Positions 8,331-17,817 are shown, numbered from the stretch's first letter. The stretch is DNA of 64,000 bases from Salegentibacter salegens (GCF_900142975.1 NZ_LT670848.1:2542001-2606000), one strand, 5' to 3'. Notes: generated from the letters alone by a model not told the origin. Translations and numbers: made by a program.

Positions 8331-9095
8331 ATGAACATTCCCGAAGGCAAAAAAGTTTATTTCTCCAGCGATAATCACCTTGGTGCACCTACACAAGAAG
8401 AAAGTAGACCAAGGGAAATAAGATTTGTAAAATGGCTGGATGAAATTAAGGAAGACGCAGCCGCTATTTTTCTTCTCGGCGATCTTTTTGATTTTTGGTT
8501 TGAATACAAACACGCCGTCCCTAAAGGTTTTGTACGGGTTTTAGGGAAACTGGCAGAAATTAAAGATAGCGGAATCCCGATTTATTTTTTTGTAGGGAAT
8601 CACGATTTGTGGATGCAGGATTATTTTGAAGAGGAACTTAATATTCCGGTATTTCATAAGCCAAGGGAGTTTGAATTCAATAATAAAACTTTCCTTGTTG
8701 GCCACGGCGACGGACTCGGCCCGGGAGATCACGGCTACAAACGGATGAAAAAGGTTTTTACGAATCCGTTTTCTAAATGGCTTTATCGCTGGTTACATCC
8801 CGATTTGGGTATTCCGCTGGCGCAGTATTTTTCAGTAAAAAACAAAGCGATTTCAGGTGATCAGGAGCAAAAATTTTTAGGCGAAGAAAAAGAGTGGCTT
8901 ATTCAATATTGCCGCCGAAAATTAGAAGAAAAACATTACGATTATTTCCTTTTTGGCCACCGGCATTTACCTCTGGAAATCGACTTAAACGGAAAATCTA
9001 CATATATCAATACCGGCGACTGGATAGATTTTTACACTTATGCGGTTTTTGATGGGGAGAAGACTTCTTTAAAAAAATTATCTTCAACTAACTAA
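8331..9095 (+). CDS. lpxH: UDP-2,3-diacylglucosamine diphosphatase (LpxH-type)
   Basis: This 254-residue calcineurin-type metallophosphoesterase has all family blocks: SDNHLG (Asp14, His16), LLGDLFDFWFE (Asp51), VGNHD (Asn90, His91), VGHGDGLGPGD and FGHRHLP. LpxH hydrolyses UDP-2,3-diacylglucosamine to lipid X in lipid A synthesis at the inner membrane surface. The FWFEYKH region is characteristic of LpxH and its Bacteroidota paralogues. Because this group can carry more than one LpxH-like protein, the exact substrate is a family-level inference. Confidence 0.8.
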   Translation: MNIPEGKKVYFSSDNHLGAPTQEESRPREIRFVKWLDEIKEDAAAIFLLGDLFDFWFEYKHAVPKGFVRVLGKLAEIKDSGIPIYFFVGNHDLWMQDYFEEELNIPVFHKPREFEFNNKTFLVGHGDGLGPGDHGYKRMKKVFTNPFSKWLYRWLHPDLGIPLAQYFSVKNKAISGDQEQKFLGEEKEWLIQYCRRKLEEKHYDYFLFGHRHLPLEIDLNGKSTYINTGDWIDFYTYAVFDGEKTSLKKLSSTN

Positions 9096-9133
9096 TTATC
9101 AGTGAATTTGAAAAATTTCATTATCTTTTATTT

Positions 9134-9156
9134 TATACATTTGTATATTGTATACA
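9134..9156 (+). promoter_or_regulatory. Promoter and operator of the RHH toxin-antitoxin operon
   Basis: Three alternating half-sites read TATACA-TT-TGTATA-TTG-TATACA, forming two overlapping perfect inverted repeats. The -7 box TACATTTG (9136-9143) lies within them, 32 bases before the antitoxin ATG. This layout fits autorepression by a ribbon-helix-helix antitoxin dimer pair. Confidence 0.7.
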
Positions 9157-9175
9157 TTATATTAAAATACTCCAG

Positions 9176-9427
9176 ATGAGAAAAAATATAGATATAGACG
9201 ATCTTACTCTAAAAAAAATCAAACTGATTTCTGCTTACGAAAACATCAGCGTTAAAGCCCTTCTTGAAAAAGCCGTACATGCATTTGTAAAAAATAAAGA
9301 GCTGGAAAAATATGCTTCCCTTACTGATGAAGAAAAGGAAGATCTCGGACTATTAGCCCTGATGCAGCAAAACGACCCTGAAGATAATGTACCTGAAGAG
9401 GAAATTTTTAAACTACTAAAAGAATGA
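9176..9427 (+). CDS. Ribbon-helix-helix antitoxin
   Basis: This 83-residue protein has an N-terminal strand and two helices (KNIDIDDLTLKKIKLISAYENISVKALLEK in two parts), the ribbon-helix-helix pattern of CopG/DinJ-like antitoxins. An acidic C-terminal tail (DPEDNVPEEEIF) probably wraps the toxin. Its stop overlaps the toxin start by 4 bases (ATGA). It should bind the TATACA/TGTATA operator upstream and neutralise the toxin. The specific antitoxin family is not certain. Confidence 0.75.
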   Translation: MRKNIDIDDLTLKKIKLISAYENISVKALLEKAVHAFVKNKELEKYASLTDEEKEDLGLLALMQQNDPEDNVPEEEIFKLLKE

Positions 9428-9693
9428 TTTTAACTTATCATTCAAAATTTAAAAAAGACTTAGAAAAGCTTAAGGATAAGAAAACCAAAGCGACGCTTCT
9501 CAAAAAGATATTAGAGCTTAAAAATGCTTCTAATTTGGAAGAAGTAAACGGAATAAAAAAATTAAAAAATCATCCCAATGCTTATCGAGGAAGAATAAGA
9601 GACTACCGTTTGGGGTTCTATTTATTAGATAAGAACACGGCAAGTTTGCAACGTTTTGTAAAGCGTAATGATATTTACAAGCTTTTTCCTTGA
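9424..9693 (+). CDS. RelE/ParE-superfamily toxin (YafQ/RelE-like)
   Basis: The 89-residue basic protein matches the RelE/ParE fold: KFKKDLEKL at the N-terminus, KKLKNHPNAYRGRIRDYRLGFYLL in the core with the conserved R-x-R-x-x-x-x-R spacing, and RFVKRNDIYKLFP at the end. RelE-type members cleave mRNA in the ribosomal A site. The RNDIYK ending is close to the catalytic-residue region of that subgroup. It overlaps the antitoxin gene by 4 bases. The choice between ribosome-dependent RNase and gyrase poison is not proven. Confidence 0.8.
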   Translation: MILTYHSKFKKDLEKLKDKKTKATLLKKILELKNASNLEEVNGIKKLKNHPNAYRGRIRDYRLGFYLLDKNTASLQRFVKRNDIYKLFP

Positions 9694-9762
9694 AGATTGT
9701 TTGCAACTTATTTTAACATAAAAAAGGGTTGGAAAATTAGATTATACCGGACCTAAAACTAT

Positions 9763-10023
9763 TTATTTCCAATAATGATAACGACAGGCAGCTATCATTA
9801 ATTCGTCTTTTTCAAATTTATAAACCAGGCGATGTTCAGAAGTGATTCGCCTTGACCAATAACCTTGCAAATCTCCTTTTAAGGCTTCGGGTTTACCAAT
9901 GCCTTCTTGTGGAGTTCGAAGACAACTTTTTATTAGCGTATTAATCCGCTTAAGAATCTTTTTATCCGCTTTTTGCCAGTACAGGTAATCTTCCCAGGAA
10001 GTTGAAGACCAAACCAACCGCAT
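9763..10023 (-). CDS. yoeB: Txe/YoeB family toxin
   Basis: The 86-residue protein is a clear YoeB: it starts MRLVWSSTSWEDYLYWQ, carries LIKSCLRTPQEGIGKPEALKG and SRRITSEHRLVYKFE, and ends CRYHYWK, where the terminal His-Tyr belongs to the active site along with Glu and Arg. YoeB is a ribosome-dependent mRNA endonuclease. Its ATG overlaps the antitoxin stop by one base (TAATG). It converges on the RHH module, whose stop is 69 bases away. Confidence 0.92.
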   Translation of the reverse strand: MRLVWSSTSWEDYLYWQKADKKILKRINTLIKSCLRTPQEGIGKPEALKGDLQGYWSRRITSEHRLVYKFEKDELMIAACRYHYWK

Positions 10024-10271
10024 TACTCAATAAGATCTTTTCGAACACCTGAACCGGTTTCTAATTCCTGGATAGATTTCAATAAAACATCCCTATTCTT
10101 TCCGCTTAACAAATAAGTGGTTTCTTTAAGAGAATTATACTCATCAAGGGATATTAGAACAAGATCTTTACCTCCCTTACGCTTAATGATAACATCACTT
10201 ACATCATCAATAACCTTATCAAACCAATATTTTAGGTTGGAACGAAAATTACTATAGTTCACTGTTTCCAT
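10023..10271 (-). CDS. yefM: YefM/Phd family antitoxin
   Basis: The 82-residue antitoxin starts METVNYSNFRSNLKYW and carries VIIKRKGGKDLVLISLDEYNSL, the YefM/Phd DNA-binding signature, followed by a toxin-wrapping C-terminus. The open frame extends upstream to 10415, but that part lies across the promoter and the recJ end, so the ATG at 10271 is the start. The -7 box ends only 4 bases before the ATG, so the mRNA may be leaderless. Confidence 0.9.
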   Translation of the reverse strand: METVNYSNFRSNLKYWFDKVIDDVSDVIIKRKGGKDLVLISLDEYNSLKETTYLLSGKNRDVLLKSIQELETGSGVRKDLIE

Positions 10272-10275
10272 ATTA

Positions 10276-10308
10276 CAAAAATACACAGAAGTACTTAAAT
10301 AAGTACTT
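10276..10308 (-). promoter_or_regulatory. Promoter and operator of yefM-yoeB
   Basis: On the minus strand the -7 box TATTTTTG (10283-10276) lies directly before the ATG. Just upstream are two copies of the self-complementary octamer AAGTACTT (10301-10308 and 10289-10296), 12 bases apart and so about one helical turn. They are good candidates for YefM-binding sites. Confidence 0.65.
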
Positions 10309-10363
10309 TTTATTTTAAGTTTAACACTAATATTAATTGATGAATTGCCTGGTTTAACAAGAC

Positions 10364-12058
10364 CTATTCGCTGATATCCTTTAATTTTAACTGAATAGAA
10401 ACGTTTCCATTCCATTCGTTTTCGTCTAAAGAATACACCGCTTTAAAAGTTTTCTTTTCTGAAATTGTTTCGAATTTCTCTCCCAGTCCAAAACCGATCA
10501 TATCAAAGACTGCACGCTTACCTTTCTGTTTTACCTGGCATTTAAGATGTGCTTCATCTGCACCCACACATTTCCCATAACCTGTATCTGTGAGGCTTTG
10601 GGTCATAAAAACCGGACTCATATTCCCCGGACCAAAAGGAGCAAATTGCTTTAAGATTCTAAAGAATTTCGGAGTAATTTCATCCAGGTTAATTTCGGCA
10701 TCTACAGCAATTTCAGGAGTTAGCAACCGCCTATCTATAGTTTCAGAAACCACCGATTCAAACTTCGCTTTAAAGTTTTCATATTCCGAAGCTTCTAAAG
10801 TCAATCCTGCCGCATATTTATGTCCGCCAAACTGCTCGATATGCTCCTTACAGGCTTCTAAAGCATTATAAACATCAAAACCCTTTACCGAGCGCGCTGA
10901 AGCTGCCAGTTTCTCACCGCTTTTTGTAAAAACCAGTGTGGGACGATAATAAGTTTCGGTTAAACGGGAGGCCACAATTCCAATCACACCTTTATGCCAG
11001 CCTTCGTGATAAACCACGGTACTATAACGTTCCTGTTCCTGCAATTCTTCAATTTGCCCAAGGGCTTCAATGGTAATCGCCTTATCGGTGGTTTTTCTTT
11101 CGGCGTTAAAATTCTCTATTTCACCAGCGAATTCCATAGCGGTAGCTTCGTCTTCTTCGGAAAGCAAATTCACCGCGTGCAAGCCGTGCTTCATTCTTCC
11201 GGCTGCATTTATACGCGGTGCGATAATAAAAACCACATCAGTAATCGTGAGTTTATCCTTTTTAACCTGGGCCAAAATCGCCTTAAAACCCATTCGAGGT
11301 GCCACGTTAATTACATTTAAACCGTGATAAGCCAGAATTCGATTTTCACCGGTAATCGGAACAATATCGGCCCCAATGGCGGTCGCAACAAGATCAAGAT
11401 AAGGTAGCAAAACTTCGGGTGTTCCTCCTCTTTTAGTGTTTATAGCCTGAATCAATTTGAAACCAACGCCGCAACCGCAAAGTTCTTTATATGGATATTC
11501 GCAATCTTCCCGCTTGGGATCTAAAACCGCAACGGCTTGAGGAATGTTTTCTCCTGGACGGTGGTGATCACAGATAATAAAATCGATTCCTTTTTCAGCG
11601 GCATAAGCCACTTTATCAATGGCTTTTATTCCACAATCCAGGGCAACGATCAATGAAATCTCGTTATCGGCTGCAAAATCAATTCCCTGGTAAGAAATTC
11701 CGTAACCTTCAGTATACCTGTCCGGAATATAAGTAGCGATATTTGGGGTAAGGGTTTTTAAGTAAGAAGACATTAAAGCCACACTGGTAGTCCCGTCTAC
11801 ATCATAATCGCCATAAACCATAATATTTTCTTCGGAAGCGATTGCTTGCTGAATTCGGTTTACAGCCACATCCATATCCTTCATGAGGTATGGATCATGC
11901 AGCTCTTCCAGACGGGGCCTGAAAAACTTTTTTGCGGCTTCATAAGTCATTATTCCGCGCTGCACCAAAAGAGTCGCCACAGGCGTTTCCACCCCTAATT
12001 CTTCGGCAAGTTTATTAACAACTAAAGAATCGGGTTTAGGTTTTAAAGTCCAGCGCAT
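10364..12058 (-). CDS. recJ: Single-stranded-DNA-specific exonuclease RecJ
   Basis: This 564-residue protein has the DHH-phosphoesterase motifs in order: YGDYDVDGTTS (Asp84-Asp88), ALDCGIKA (Asp141) and ICDHHRPGE (Asp164, His165, His166). The DHHA1 block with INAAGRMKHG and the GGHKYAAG nucleotide-binding stretch follow, and then the OB-fold C-terminus. RecJ degrades single-stranded DNA 5' to 3' in recombination and mismatch repair and needs Mn2+ or Mg2+. The length is normal for Bacteroidota RecJ. The gene stops 93 bases before the yefM ATG. Confidence 0.96.
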   Translation of the reverse strand: MRWTLKPKPDSLVVNKLAEELGVETPVATLLVQRGIMTYEAAKKFFRPRLEELHDPYLMKDMDVAVNRIQQAIASEENIMVYGDYDVDGTTSVALMSSYLKTLTPNIATYIPDRYTEGYGISYQGIDFAADNEISLIVALDCGIKAIDKVAYAAEKGIDFIICDHHRPGENIPQAVAVLDPKREDCEYPYKELCGCGVGFKLIQAINTKRGGTPEVLLPYLDLVATAIGADIVPITGENRILAYHGLNVINVAPRMGFKAILAQVKKDKLTITDVVFIIAPRINAAGRMKHGLHAVNLLSEEDEATAMEFAGEIENFNAERKTTDKAITIEALGQIEELQEQERYSTVVYHEGWHKGVIGIVASRLTETYYRPTLVFTKSGEKLAASARSVKGFDVYNALEACKEHIEQFGGHKYAAGLTLEASEYENFKAKFESVVSETIDRRLLTPEIAVDAEINLDEITPKFFRILKQFAPFGPGNMSPVFMTQSLTDTGYGKCVGADEAHLKCQVKQKGKRAVFDMIGFGLGEKFETISEKKTFKAVYSLDENEWNGNVSIQLKLKDISE

Positions 12059-12190
12059 CGTAAGTTTTTTTCAAAAATACGTATTGTATTTCAATACCAA
12101 TAAGGGGGAATTCACTAAAACCAACTTTCTAAAAATTTCAGCAATTAATAATATTGCCTAATTTCACGCTTTAAGATTTATAGATAAAAT

Positions 12191-13822
12191 ATGATCAAAA
12201 TTATACAAGGCCAGCTCGTAGATATTGAAAACAGGAAGATTTTTCCTGCGGAAATCAGCATCGAGAACGGAAAGATCACAAAGATTGAAGAAAAACAGCA
12301 TGAAGTAAAAAGCTTTTTGCTTCCCGGGTTTATAGATGCGCATATACACATTGAAAGTTCTATGCTAGTACCAACCGAATTTGCCCGTTTGGCGGTAATT
12401 CACGGTACGGTGGCCACGGTTTCAGATCCTCACGAGATCGCGAATGTTTTAGGAAAGGAAGGCGTTAAGTTTATGATTGAAAACGGAAAGAAAAGTCCGT
12501 TGAAATTTAATTTCGGTGCACCTTCCTGTGTGCCTGCTACTAATTTTGAAACTTCGGGAGCAGTGATTAATGCTGAAGATATTAAAGATTTACTGGCTCT
12601 TCCAGAAATAAAATATCTCGCTGAGATGATGAATTATCCCGGAGTGATTTTTAAAGATGATGAAGTGTTGAAAAAAATTGCCTGGGCCAAACATTTTGAT
12701 AAACCTACCGATGGCCATGCACCCGGATTACGCGGAGAAGACGCTAAAAAATATGCTGAAGCCGGTATTTCTACAGATCACGAATGTTATACCGCTGAAG
12801 AAGCCAAGGAAAAACTTGGTTTGAAAATGAAGATACTTATTCGGGAAGGCAGCGCGGCGAAGAATTTTGAGGCGCTTATAAATCTGCTGCCGGAACATTA
12901 TAAAAACATGATGTTTTGCTCTGACGATAAGCACCCGGATGACCTGGTTTTAGGGCATATCAATCAGCTTTGTACAAGGGCGGTTGCTAAAGGCATAGAT
13001 ATTTTTAAGGTTCTGGAAGTCGCTTGTATTAATCCTGTAAATCATTATAATTTAGAAAGCGGACAATTAAAAGTAGGCGATCCCGCCGATTTTATCCTGG
13101 TAAAGGATCTTACCAGTTTTGAAGTTTTACAAACTTATATTGACGGAGAACTAGTTGCTGAAAATGGTAAGTCTCATATCAAATCTTCTCCATTTGAAAA
13201 CCCGAATAATTTTAATACTTCTTACAAAACGCCTGAAGATTTTAAAGTAAACGCAGCTGGAAAAACCATAAAAGTCATCGAAGCGGTGGATGGGGAACTT
13301 ATTACTAATGAATTTCAAGAGAAAGCGCTAGAAAAAGATGGAAATCTAGTTTCAGATATTGAAAATGATATTTTAAAAATCACTGTAGTAAACCGGTATG
13401 AAGACAAAGCCCCCGCAGTCGCTTTTATAAAGAATTTCGGACTAAAAAAAGGAGCAATTGCCAGCTCTGTAGCCCACGATTCGCATAACATTATCGCTGT
13501 TGGAACATCAGATAAGGAAATTTGCAACGCGGTAAATCTCATCATTAAACATAAAGGAGGAATTTGCGGCGTAAATGGAAATGAGCAAAAAGTACTTCCG
13601 CTTCCAATTGCCGGAATTATTAGCGATAAAGATGGTTGGGAAACCGGGAAATTATACCAGGAAATAGACGAAATGGCCAAAGATTTGGGCAGCACCCTAA
13701 AAGCTCCTTTTATGACGCTTTCCTTTATGGCTCTGTTAGTAATTCCCGATCTAAAACTTTCGGATAAAGGTTTATTCAGCGGAAAAAAGTTTGATTTTGT
13801 TGATTTAGTCAGTGATAAATAG
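12191..13822 (+). CDS. ade: Adenine deaminase
   Basis: The 543-residue amidohydrolase starts with the metal-binding motif DAHIHIESS (His51, His53) and continues [30 protein letters not shown] and [11 protein letters not shown]. The C-terminal domain ([13 protein letters not shown]) is specific to bacterial AdeC/YerA-type adenine deaminases. It converts adenine to hypoxanthine plus ammonia for purine salvage. It is divergent from recJ and convergent with rsmI. Confidence 0.95.
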   Translation: MIKIIQGQLVDIENRKIFPAEISIENGKITKIEEKQHEVKSFLLPGFIDAHIHIESSMLVPTEFARLAVIHGTVATVSDPHEIANVLGKEGVKFMIENGKKSPLKFNFGAPSCVPATNFETSGAVINAEDIKDLLALPEIKYLAEMMNYPGVIFKDDEVLKKIAWAKHFDKPTDGHAPGLRGEDAKKYAEAGISTDHECYTAEEAKEKLGLKMKILIREGSAAKNFEALINLLPEHYKNMMFCSDDKHPDDLVLGHINQLCTRAVAKGIDIFKVLEVACINPVNHYNLESGQLKVGDPADFILVKDLTSFEVLQTYIDGELVAENGKSHIKSSPFENPNNFNTSYKTPEDFKVNAAGKTIKVIEAVDGELITNEFQEKALEKDGNLVSDIENDILKITVVNRYEDKAPAVAFIKNFGLKKGAIASSVAHDSHNIIAVGTSDKEICNAVNLIIKHKGGICGVNGNEQKVLPLPIAGIISDKDGWETGKLYQEIDEMAKDLGSTLKAPFMTLSFMALLVIPDLKLSDKGLFSGKKFDFVDLVSDK

Positions 13823-13891
13823 TGAAAATAAAAGCGATCTGAAATATTGAATTCAAGTATTTTAGTCTTGGTTTCTTGATTCTTCAATTTT

Positions 13892-14566
13892 TCACTTCCC
13901 TTTTCCTGCTACCACAATCACGATTTCCCCTTTTGGTGGTTTATTGGTGTAGTGCTGAAGAACCTCAGCAGCCGTGCCGCGAATTGTTTCTTCGTGAAGT
14001 TTGGTGATTTCCCGGGAAACCGAAACCGGCCTGTCTTCCCCAAAAAACTCTGAAAAATGCTTTAGCGTTTTCAGCAATTTATGAGGCGATTCATAAAAAA
14101 TCATAGTTCGGGTTTCTTCCGCAAGTAAGTTTAAGCGCGTTTGTCGGCCTTTTTTTACCGGTAAAAAACCTTCAAAAATGAATTTATCATTAGGAAAACC
14201 ACTATTTACAAGTGCTGGAACAAAGGCTGTGGCGCCGGGAAGGCAATCTACTTCTATGCCGGCTTCAACACAGGCGCGGGTCAATAAAAATCCCGGATCA
14301 GAAATTGCGGGAGTTCCGGCATCACTTATTAGCGCGATATTTTCGCCGCTTTTAATACGCTCAACTATGTGATCTACTGTTTTATGTTCATTATGCATAT
14401 GGTGACTTTGCATATGCGTACCAATGTCAAAATGCTTTAAAAGTTTCCCGCTATTTCGGGTGTCTTCGGCAAGAATAGTATCTACTCCTTTTAGCACTTT
14501 TACCGCCCTAAAAGTCATATCGTCCAAATTTCCTATTGGCGTTGGAACCAGGAATAATTTTCCCAT
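13892..14566 (-). CDS. rsmI: 16S rRNA (cytidine(1402)-2'-O)-methyltransferase
   Basis: The 224-residue protein has the TP-methylase fold: LVPTPIGNLDDMT at the start, AEDTRNSGKLL, ISDAGTPAISDPG (SAM-binding), LPGATAFVPAL and SREITKLHEE. RsmI methylates the 2'-hydroxyl of C1402 in the ribosomal P site. It lies 10 bases downstream of the uncharacterised 264-residue gene on the same strand. Confidence 0.95.
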   Translation of the reverse strand: MGKLFLVPTPIGNLDDMTFRAVKVLKGVDTILAEDTRNSGKLLKHFDIGTHMQSHHMHNEHKTVDHIVERIKSGENIALISDAGTPAISDPGFLLTRACVEAGIEVDCLPGATAFVPALVNSGFPNDKFIFEGFLPVKKGRQTRLNLLAEETRTMIFYESPHKLLKTLKHFSEFFGEDRPVSVSREITKLHEETIRGTAAEVLQHYTNKPPKGEIVIVVAGKGK

Positions 14567-14576
14567 TAAAGCGAAT

Positions 14577-15371
14577 TTAATTACTGAATTTATTCTCTAT
14601 TTTGGCCATAAATCGCTCTTCGTAATCTTCTTTTCCCTGCCAGTGATTATAATCTGGCTTCACCACCAACTGGATGAATTTTTGAGCTTCGTCTAAAGAA
14701 CTAAAAGTGTTTAACTGGGAAAGTACCCTGTTATAATCTGAAGAATTTCCGTCGAAAAGATTTTTTATGAATGAAAGTCGTTCGTTAAGGCCAATATTGA
14801 TTCCTTTCTTTAACCTGTCGTTTACAGATCTTGGTTTCTGCTCTTTTTGCCTGTTATTTAAAGGTTCAAAATCGGGGAGATTATCATAATCTACGCCAAT
14901 ATTTCTAAAATCGTTTTTAGGCGCTTCGGTTTTTGGCTTTGGTGGTTCTTCCTGCATTTGAAGAGACTGCTGTTGTGCAGGTGGCGCTTGTGGTTTAGGA
15001 TTTGCCTGTTCTATAAGCTCATCTACGCGCTCAGATTCTGCAGGCATTTGCGCTACAATATCTTTTATTTTTTCGGTATTGGGTTCGGTAATTGCATCGG
15101 CATCTTCCCGGTATTCAGTTCCATCTGGAATATAATGAGTAGTTTCCTTTTCTACCGCTACTTTTTGTTGTTCTTTTTTCTCAATTTTAGAAGTTGGAGT
15201 GGCTTCCGGAGCTTGAAATGCTTCGAGATTTTGTTCGGTAAAATTCAATATTGAAAGTTGTTCATACAAAGTCGCCGCTTTTAATTTAAGCGCTTTGGTA
15301 TCTAAATTTTCTTTTTCAGAAATTATTTCTTCGGCAAGTTTTACTAACTCTTTTTTAAGTCTGTTTTTCAT
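14577..15371 (-). CDS. Conserved hypothetical protein (264 aa) upstream of rsmI
   Basis: I do not recognise a named family. The first 60 residues are a predicted helical, charged region (MKNRLKKELVKLAEEI), the middle is rich in Pro, Gln and Glu and probably disordered, and the last 80 residues look folded (RSVNDRLKKGINIGLNERL ... LSQLNTFSSLDEAQKFI ... WQGKEDYEERF). No signal peptide or membrane helix is seen. Ten bases separate it from rsmI, so the two are probably cotranscribed. Confidence 0.75.
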   Translation of the reverse strand: MKNRLKKELVKLAEEIISEKENLDTKALKLKAATLYEQLSILNFTEQNLEAFQAPEATPTSKIEKKEQQKVAVEKETTHYIPDGTEYREDADAITEPNTEKIKDIVAQMPAESERVDELIEQANPKPQAPPAQQQSLQMQEEPPKPKTEAPKNDFRNIGVDYDNLPDFEPLNNRQKEQKPRSVNDRLKKGINIGLNERLSFIKNLFDGNSSDYNRVLSQLNTFSSLDEAQKFIQLVVKPDYNHWQGKEDYEERFMAKIENKFSN

Positions 15372-15507
15372 TTTTCAGCAATATTTATGAACCCACTTTA
15401 TATTTTAAAAGCCCTATCTTCTTTTCAGTTAACTTCTGCAAAAAAGATGCCTTTCTTTGCTTTAATAACTTTAGCGGTTAGCAATCGGCTATAGCTTGTA
15501 TTTTTAA

Positions 15508-15515
15508 TAAATTTG
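15508..15515 (+). promoter_or_regulatory. Probable -7 box of tdk-alr
   Basis: TAAATTTG matches TAnnTTTG, 53 bases before the tdk ATG. No well-spaced -33 TTG is present. Confidence 0.5.
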
Positions 15516-15567
15516 TTCCACCTTTATCAAAAAGGGTAAGTTCCCATTTCGATTTGAAAATTACAAA

Positions 15568-16215
15568 ATGTTTCTCGAAAATACAGTAAATCACGAAGAG
15601 CAATTTGGCTGGATAGAAGTTATTTGCGGCAGTATGTTCTCTGGTAAGACCGAAGAACTAATTCGCCGTTTAAAAAGAGCCCAGTTCGCCAAACAAACCG
15701 TAGAAATCTTTAAACCCGCCATTGACACGCGTTATGACGAGGAAATGGTGGTTTCTCATGATTCCAATGAAATCAGGTCTACTCCCGTCCCTTCGGCTTC
15801 CAATATCAGGATTCTTGCCGATGGTTGTGATGTCGTAGGAATAGACGAAGCCCAGTTTTTTGATGATGAAATCGTTACCGTTTGCAACGATCTCGCAAAT
15901 AGAGGAGTTCGGGTAATTGTGGCCGGATTGGATATGGATTTTAAAGGAAATCCCTTTGGCCCTATGCCCTATCTTATGGCTACTGCAGAATATGTAACTA
16001 AAGTACACGCAGTTTGCACCCGTACCGGGAACCTGGCACAATTTAGCTATAGAAAAGCTATTAATGACGATCTGGTTTTTCTTGGTGAAAACGAAGAATA
16101 CGAACCTTTAAGCCGTGGCGCTTATTACAAAGCCATGCTTAGGGAAAGGGTTAAGAAATTAGATGTGAAAGATGCCGAAGAATTACAACCTAACCTAAAG
16201 AAAAAGAATGCCTAA
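15568..16215 (+). CDS. tdk: Thymidine kinase (type II)
   Basis: The 215-residue kinase has the P-loop [11 protein letters not shown], the lid arginine region, DEAQFF (catalytic Glu after the Walker B Asp) and [18 protein letters not shown]. It phosphorylates thymidine with ATP for pyrimidine salvage. The zinc-finger cysteines of most type II enzymes are largely missing: the first pair reads CTRT and the last pair is replaced by [10 protein letters not shown]. It overlaps alr by 8 bases, indicating coupled translation. Confidence 0.94.
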   Translation: MFLENTVNHEEQFGWIEVICGSMFSGKTEELIRRLKRAQFAKQTVEIFKPAIDTRYDEEMVVSHDSNEIRSTPVPSASNIRILADGCDVVGIDEAQFFDDEIVTVCNDLANRGVRVIVAGLDMDFKGNPFGPMPYLMATAEYVTKVHAVCTRTGNLAQFSYRKAINDDLVFLGENEEYEPLSRGAYYKAMLRERVKKLDVKDAEELQPNLKKKNA

Positions 16216-17314
16216 AGCCGAAGAAACCGTTCTGGAAATAGACCTTAACGCCTTAGCTCATAATTTTAAAACCATAAAATATCAGTTAAAACCGGGTGTT
16301 AAATTTATGTCGGTTATTAAAGCTTATGCCTACGGAAATGATTCTGTAGCAATGGCTCATAAATTAGAAGAACTGGGCACCGATTATTTTGCGGTTGCTT
16401 ATACCGAAGAAGGAATTCGTCTAAGAAAAGCGGGAATTAGTAAACCTATTTTAATTCTGCACCCACAGCCCGTAAATTATCCTGAAATAATTGAACATTG
16501 CCTGGAACCTAATTTATACAGCGCAAGAACGCTTCAGCTTTTTATAGATCTCGCTGAAAAGCAAAAACAGAAAGATTATCCGGTGCATCTAAAATTTAAT
16601 ACGGGAATGAACCGTCTTGGGTTTACAGAAGCCAATTATAATAATATTCCGGAGAAATTAAAGAAAACGAAATCGGTAAAAATAGCTTCGGCCTTTTCAC
16701 ATTTAGCAGCCAGCGAAGATTGGAAAGAGCGGGAATTTACGCTGTCTCAAATTTATAAATTTAAAGATCTGGCGGGTAAGCTTTTGGAAAAAATTGGCTA
16801 CGAACCGCTTTTACATCTTTGTAATACTTCAGCGATTTTTAATTATCCTTCTGCCACTTTTTCTATGGTAAGAAGCGGTTTAGGACTTTATGGCTTCGCC
16901 AATGATGATAATCTCAACAAAAAACTTAAACCTGTTGGTACTTTCAAATCGGTTATTTCTCAAATTCAAAATTTAGAAGAAGGAGATACGGTGGGTTATG
17001 GCAGGGCTTTTAAAGCCGAAAAAACTACAAGAATAGCTACGCTTCCTGTTGGCCATGCCGATGGTATAAAACGTATTTACGGCCACGGAAAAGCCGGGGT
17101 TTTTATTAATGACGAATACGCTCCAATTGTTGGTAATGTTTGTATGGATATTATAATGGTAGACGTCACCCACATTGACTGTAAGGAAGGTGATGAAGTA
17201 ATAATTTTTGGCGGCCCTCAAAATGTGCCCGAACTTTCAGCTAGGGGAGGTACAGTTTCTTATGAGCTTATTACCGGTATTTCCCAAAGGGTAAAACGCG
17301 TGATTATTCAGTAA
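16208..17314 (+). CDS. alr: Alanine racemase
   Basis: This 368-residue PLP enzyme has the Schiff-base lysine Lys38 in [18 protein letters not shown], the second catalytic tyrosine near residue 263 (VGYGRAF), [11 protein letters not shown] and [14 protein letters not shown]. It interconverts L- and D-alanine for peptidoglycan synthesis. In Bacteroidota alr is often fused to MurF; here it stands alone and overlaps tdk by 8 bases. Confidence 0.95.
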   Translation: MPKAEETVLEIDLNALAHNFKTIKYQLKPGVKFMSVIKAYAYGNDSVAMAHKLEELGTDYFAVAYTEEGIRLRKAGISKPILILHPQPVNYPEIIEHCLEPNLYSARTLQLFIDLAEKQKQKDYPVHLKFNTGMNRLGFTEANYNNIPEKLKKTKSVKIASAFSHLAASEDWKEREFTLSQIYKFKDLAGKLLEKIGYEPLLHLCNTSAIFNYPSATFSMVRSGLGLYGFANDDNLNKKLKPVGTFKSVISQIQNLEEGDTVGYGRAFKAEKTTRIATLPVGHADGIKRIYGHGKAGVFINDEYAPIVGNVCMDIIMVDVTHIDCKEGDEVIIFGGPQNVPELSARGGTVSYELITGISQRVKRVIIQ

Positions 17315-17382
17315 TTAATTGAATTATTATTTCCAGCCAACTATTGTAATTTGGCTAGTTACTAATCCAATCAGAATTTACC

Positions 17383-17817
17383 ATGAGTTTTATCCAGGAT
17401 TTTAAAAAGTTTATGCTCAAGGGCGATATTATAGCCCTTGCTACTGCAGTGGTGATAGGTGCCGCTTTCAATAAAATAATTGCTTCTGTAGTGGCCGATG
17501 TTATTATGCCCATTATTGGTTTAATAACCGGGGGCACAGATTTTACTCAAAAATTTATTGCTTTAGACGGAGTTCCGTATGAAAGTCTTGAAGCGGCAAA
17601 AGAAGCTGAAGCCGCTGTAATTACCTACGGAAATTTAATAGACACCATTATTCATTTTATAATCGTCGCATTTTTTATATTTTTGGTATTACGGGCTTAC
17701 GAAAAGACCAAAAAGGAAAAGGAAGCACCAAAATTGGTGGAGCCAAAAGGACCAAGCCAGGAAGATTTGCTTACCCAAATTAGGGATGAGCTAAAAAAAC
17801 AGAACAGTACGACTTAA
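17383..17817 (+). CDS. mscL: Large-conductance mechanosensitive channel MscL
   Basis: This 144-residue protein starts [17 protein letters not shown] and has the two MscL helices: [20 protein letters not shown] (pore-lining TM1) and [18 protein letters not shown] (TM2). A charged C-terminal helix [15 protein letters not shown] forms the cytoplasmic bundle. MscL opens under extreme membrane tension to release osmolytes. A strong terminator follows. Confidence 0.95.
   Translation: MSFIQDFKKFMLKGDIIALATAVVIGAAFNKIIASVVADVIMPIIGLITGGTDFTQKFIALDGVPYESLEAAKEAEAAVITYGNLIDTIIHFIIVAFFIFLVLRAYEKTKKEKEAPKLVEPKGPSQEDLLTQIRDELKKQNSTT

Noticed and set aside
10272..10415. N-terminal extension of the YefM frame
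   Set aside because: The extension crosses the promoter, the AAGTACTT boxes and the recJ 3' end; the ATG at 10271 begins the conserved antitoxin.
13315..13887. 190-codon minus-strand frame
   Set aside because: It is antisense to the adenine deaminase gene and has no recognisable family features.
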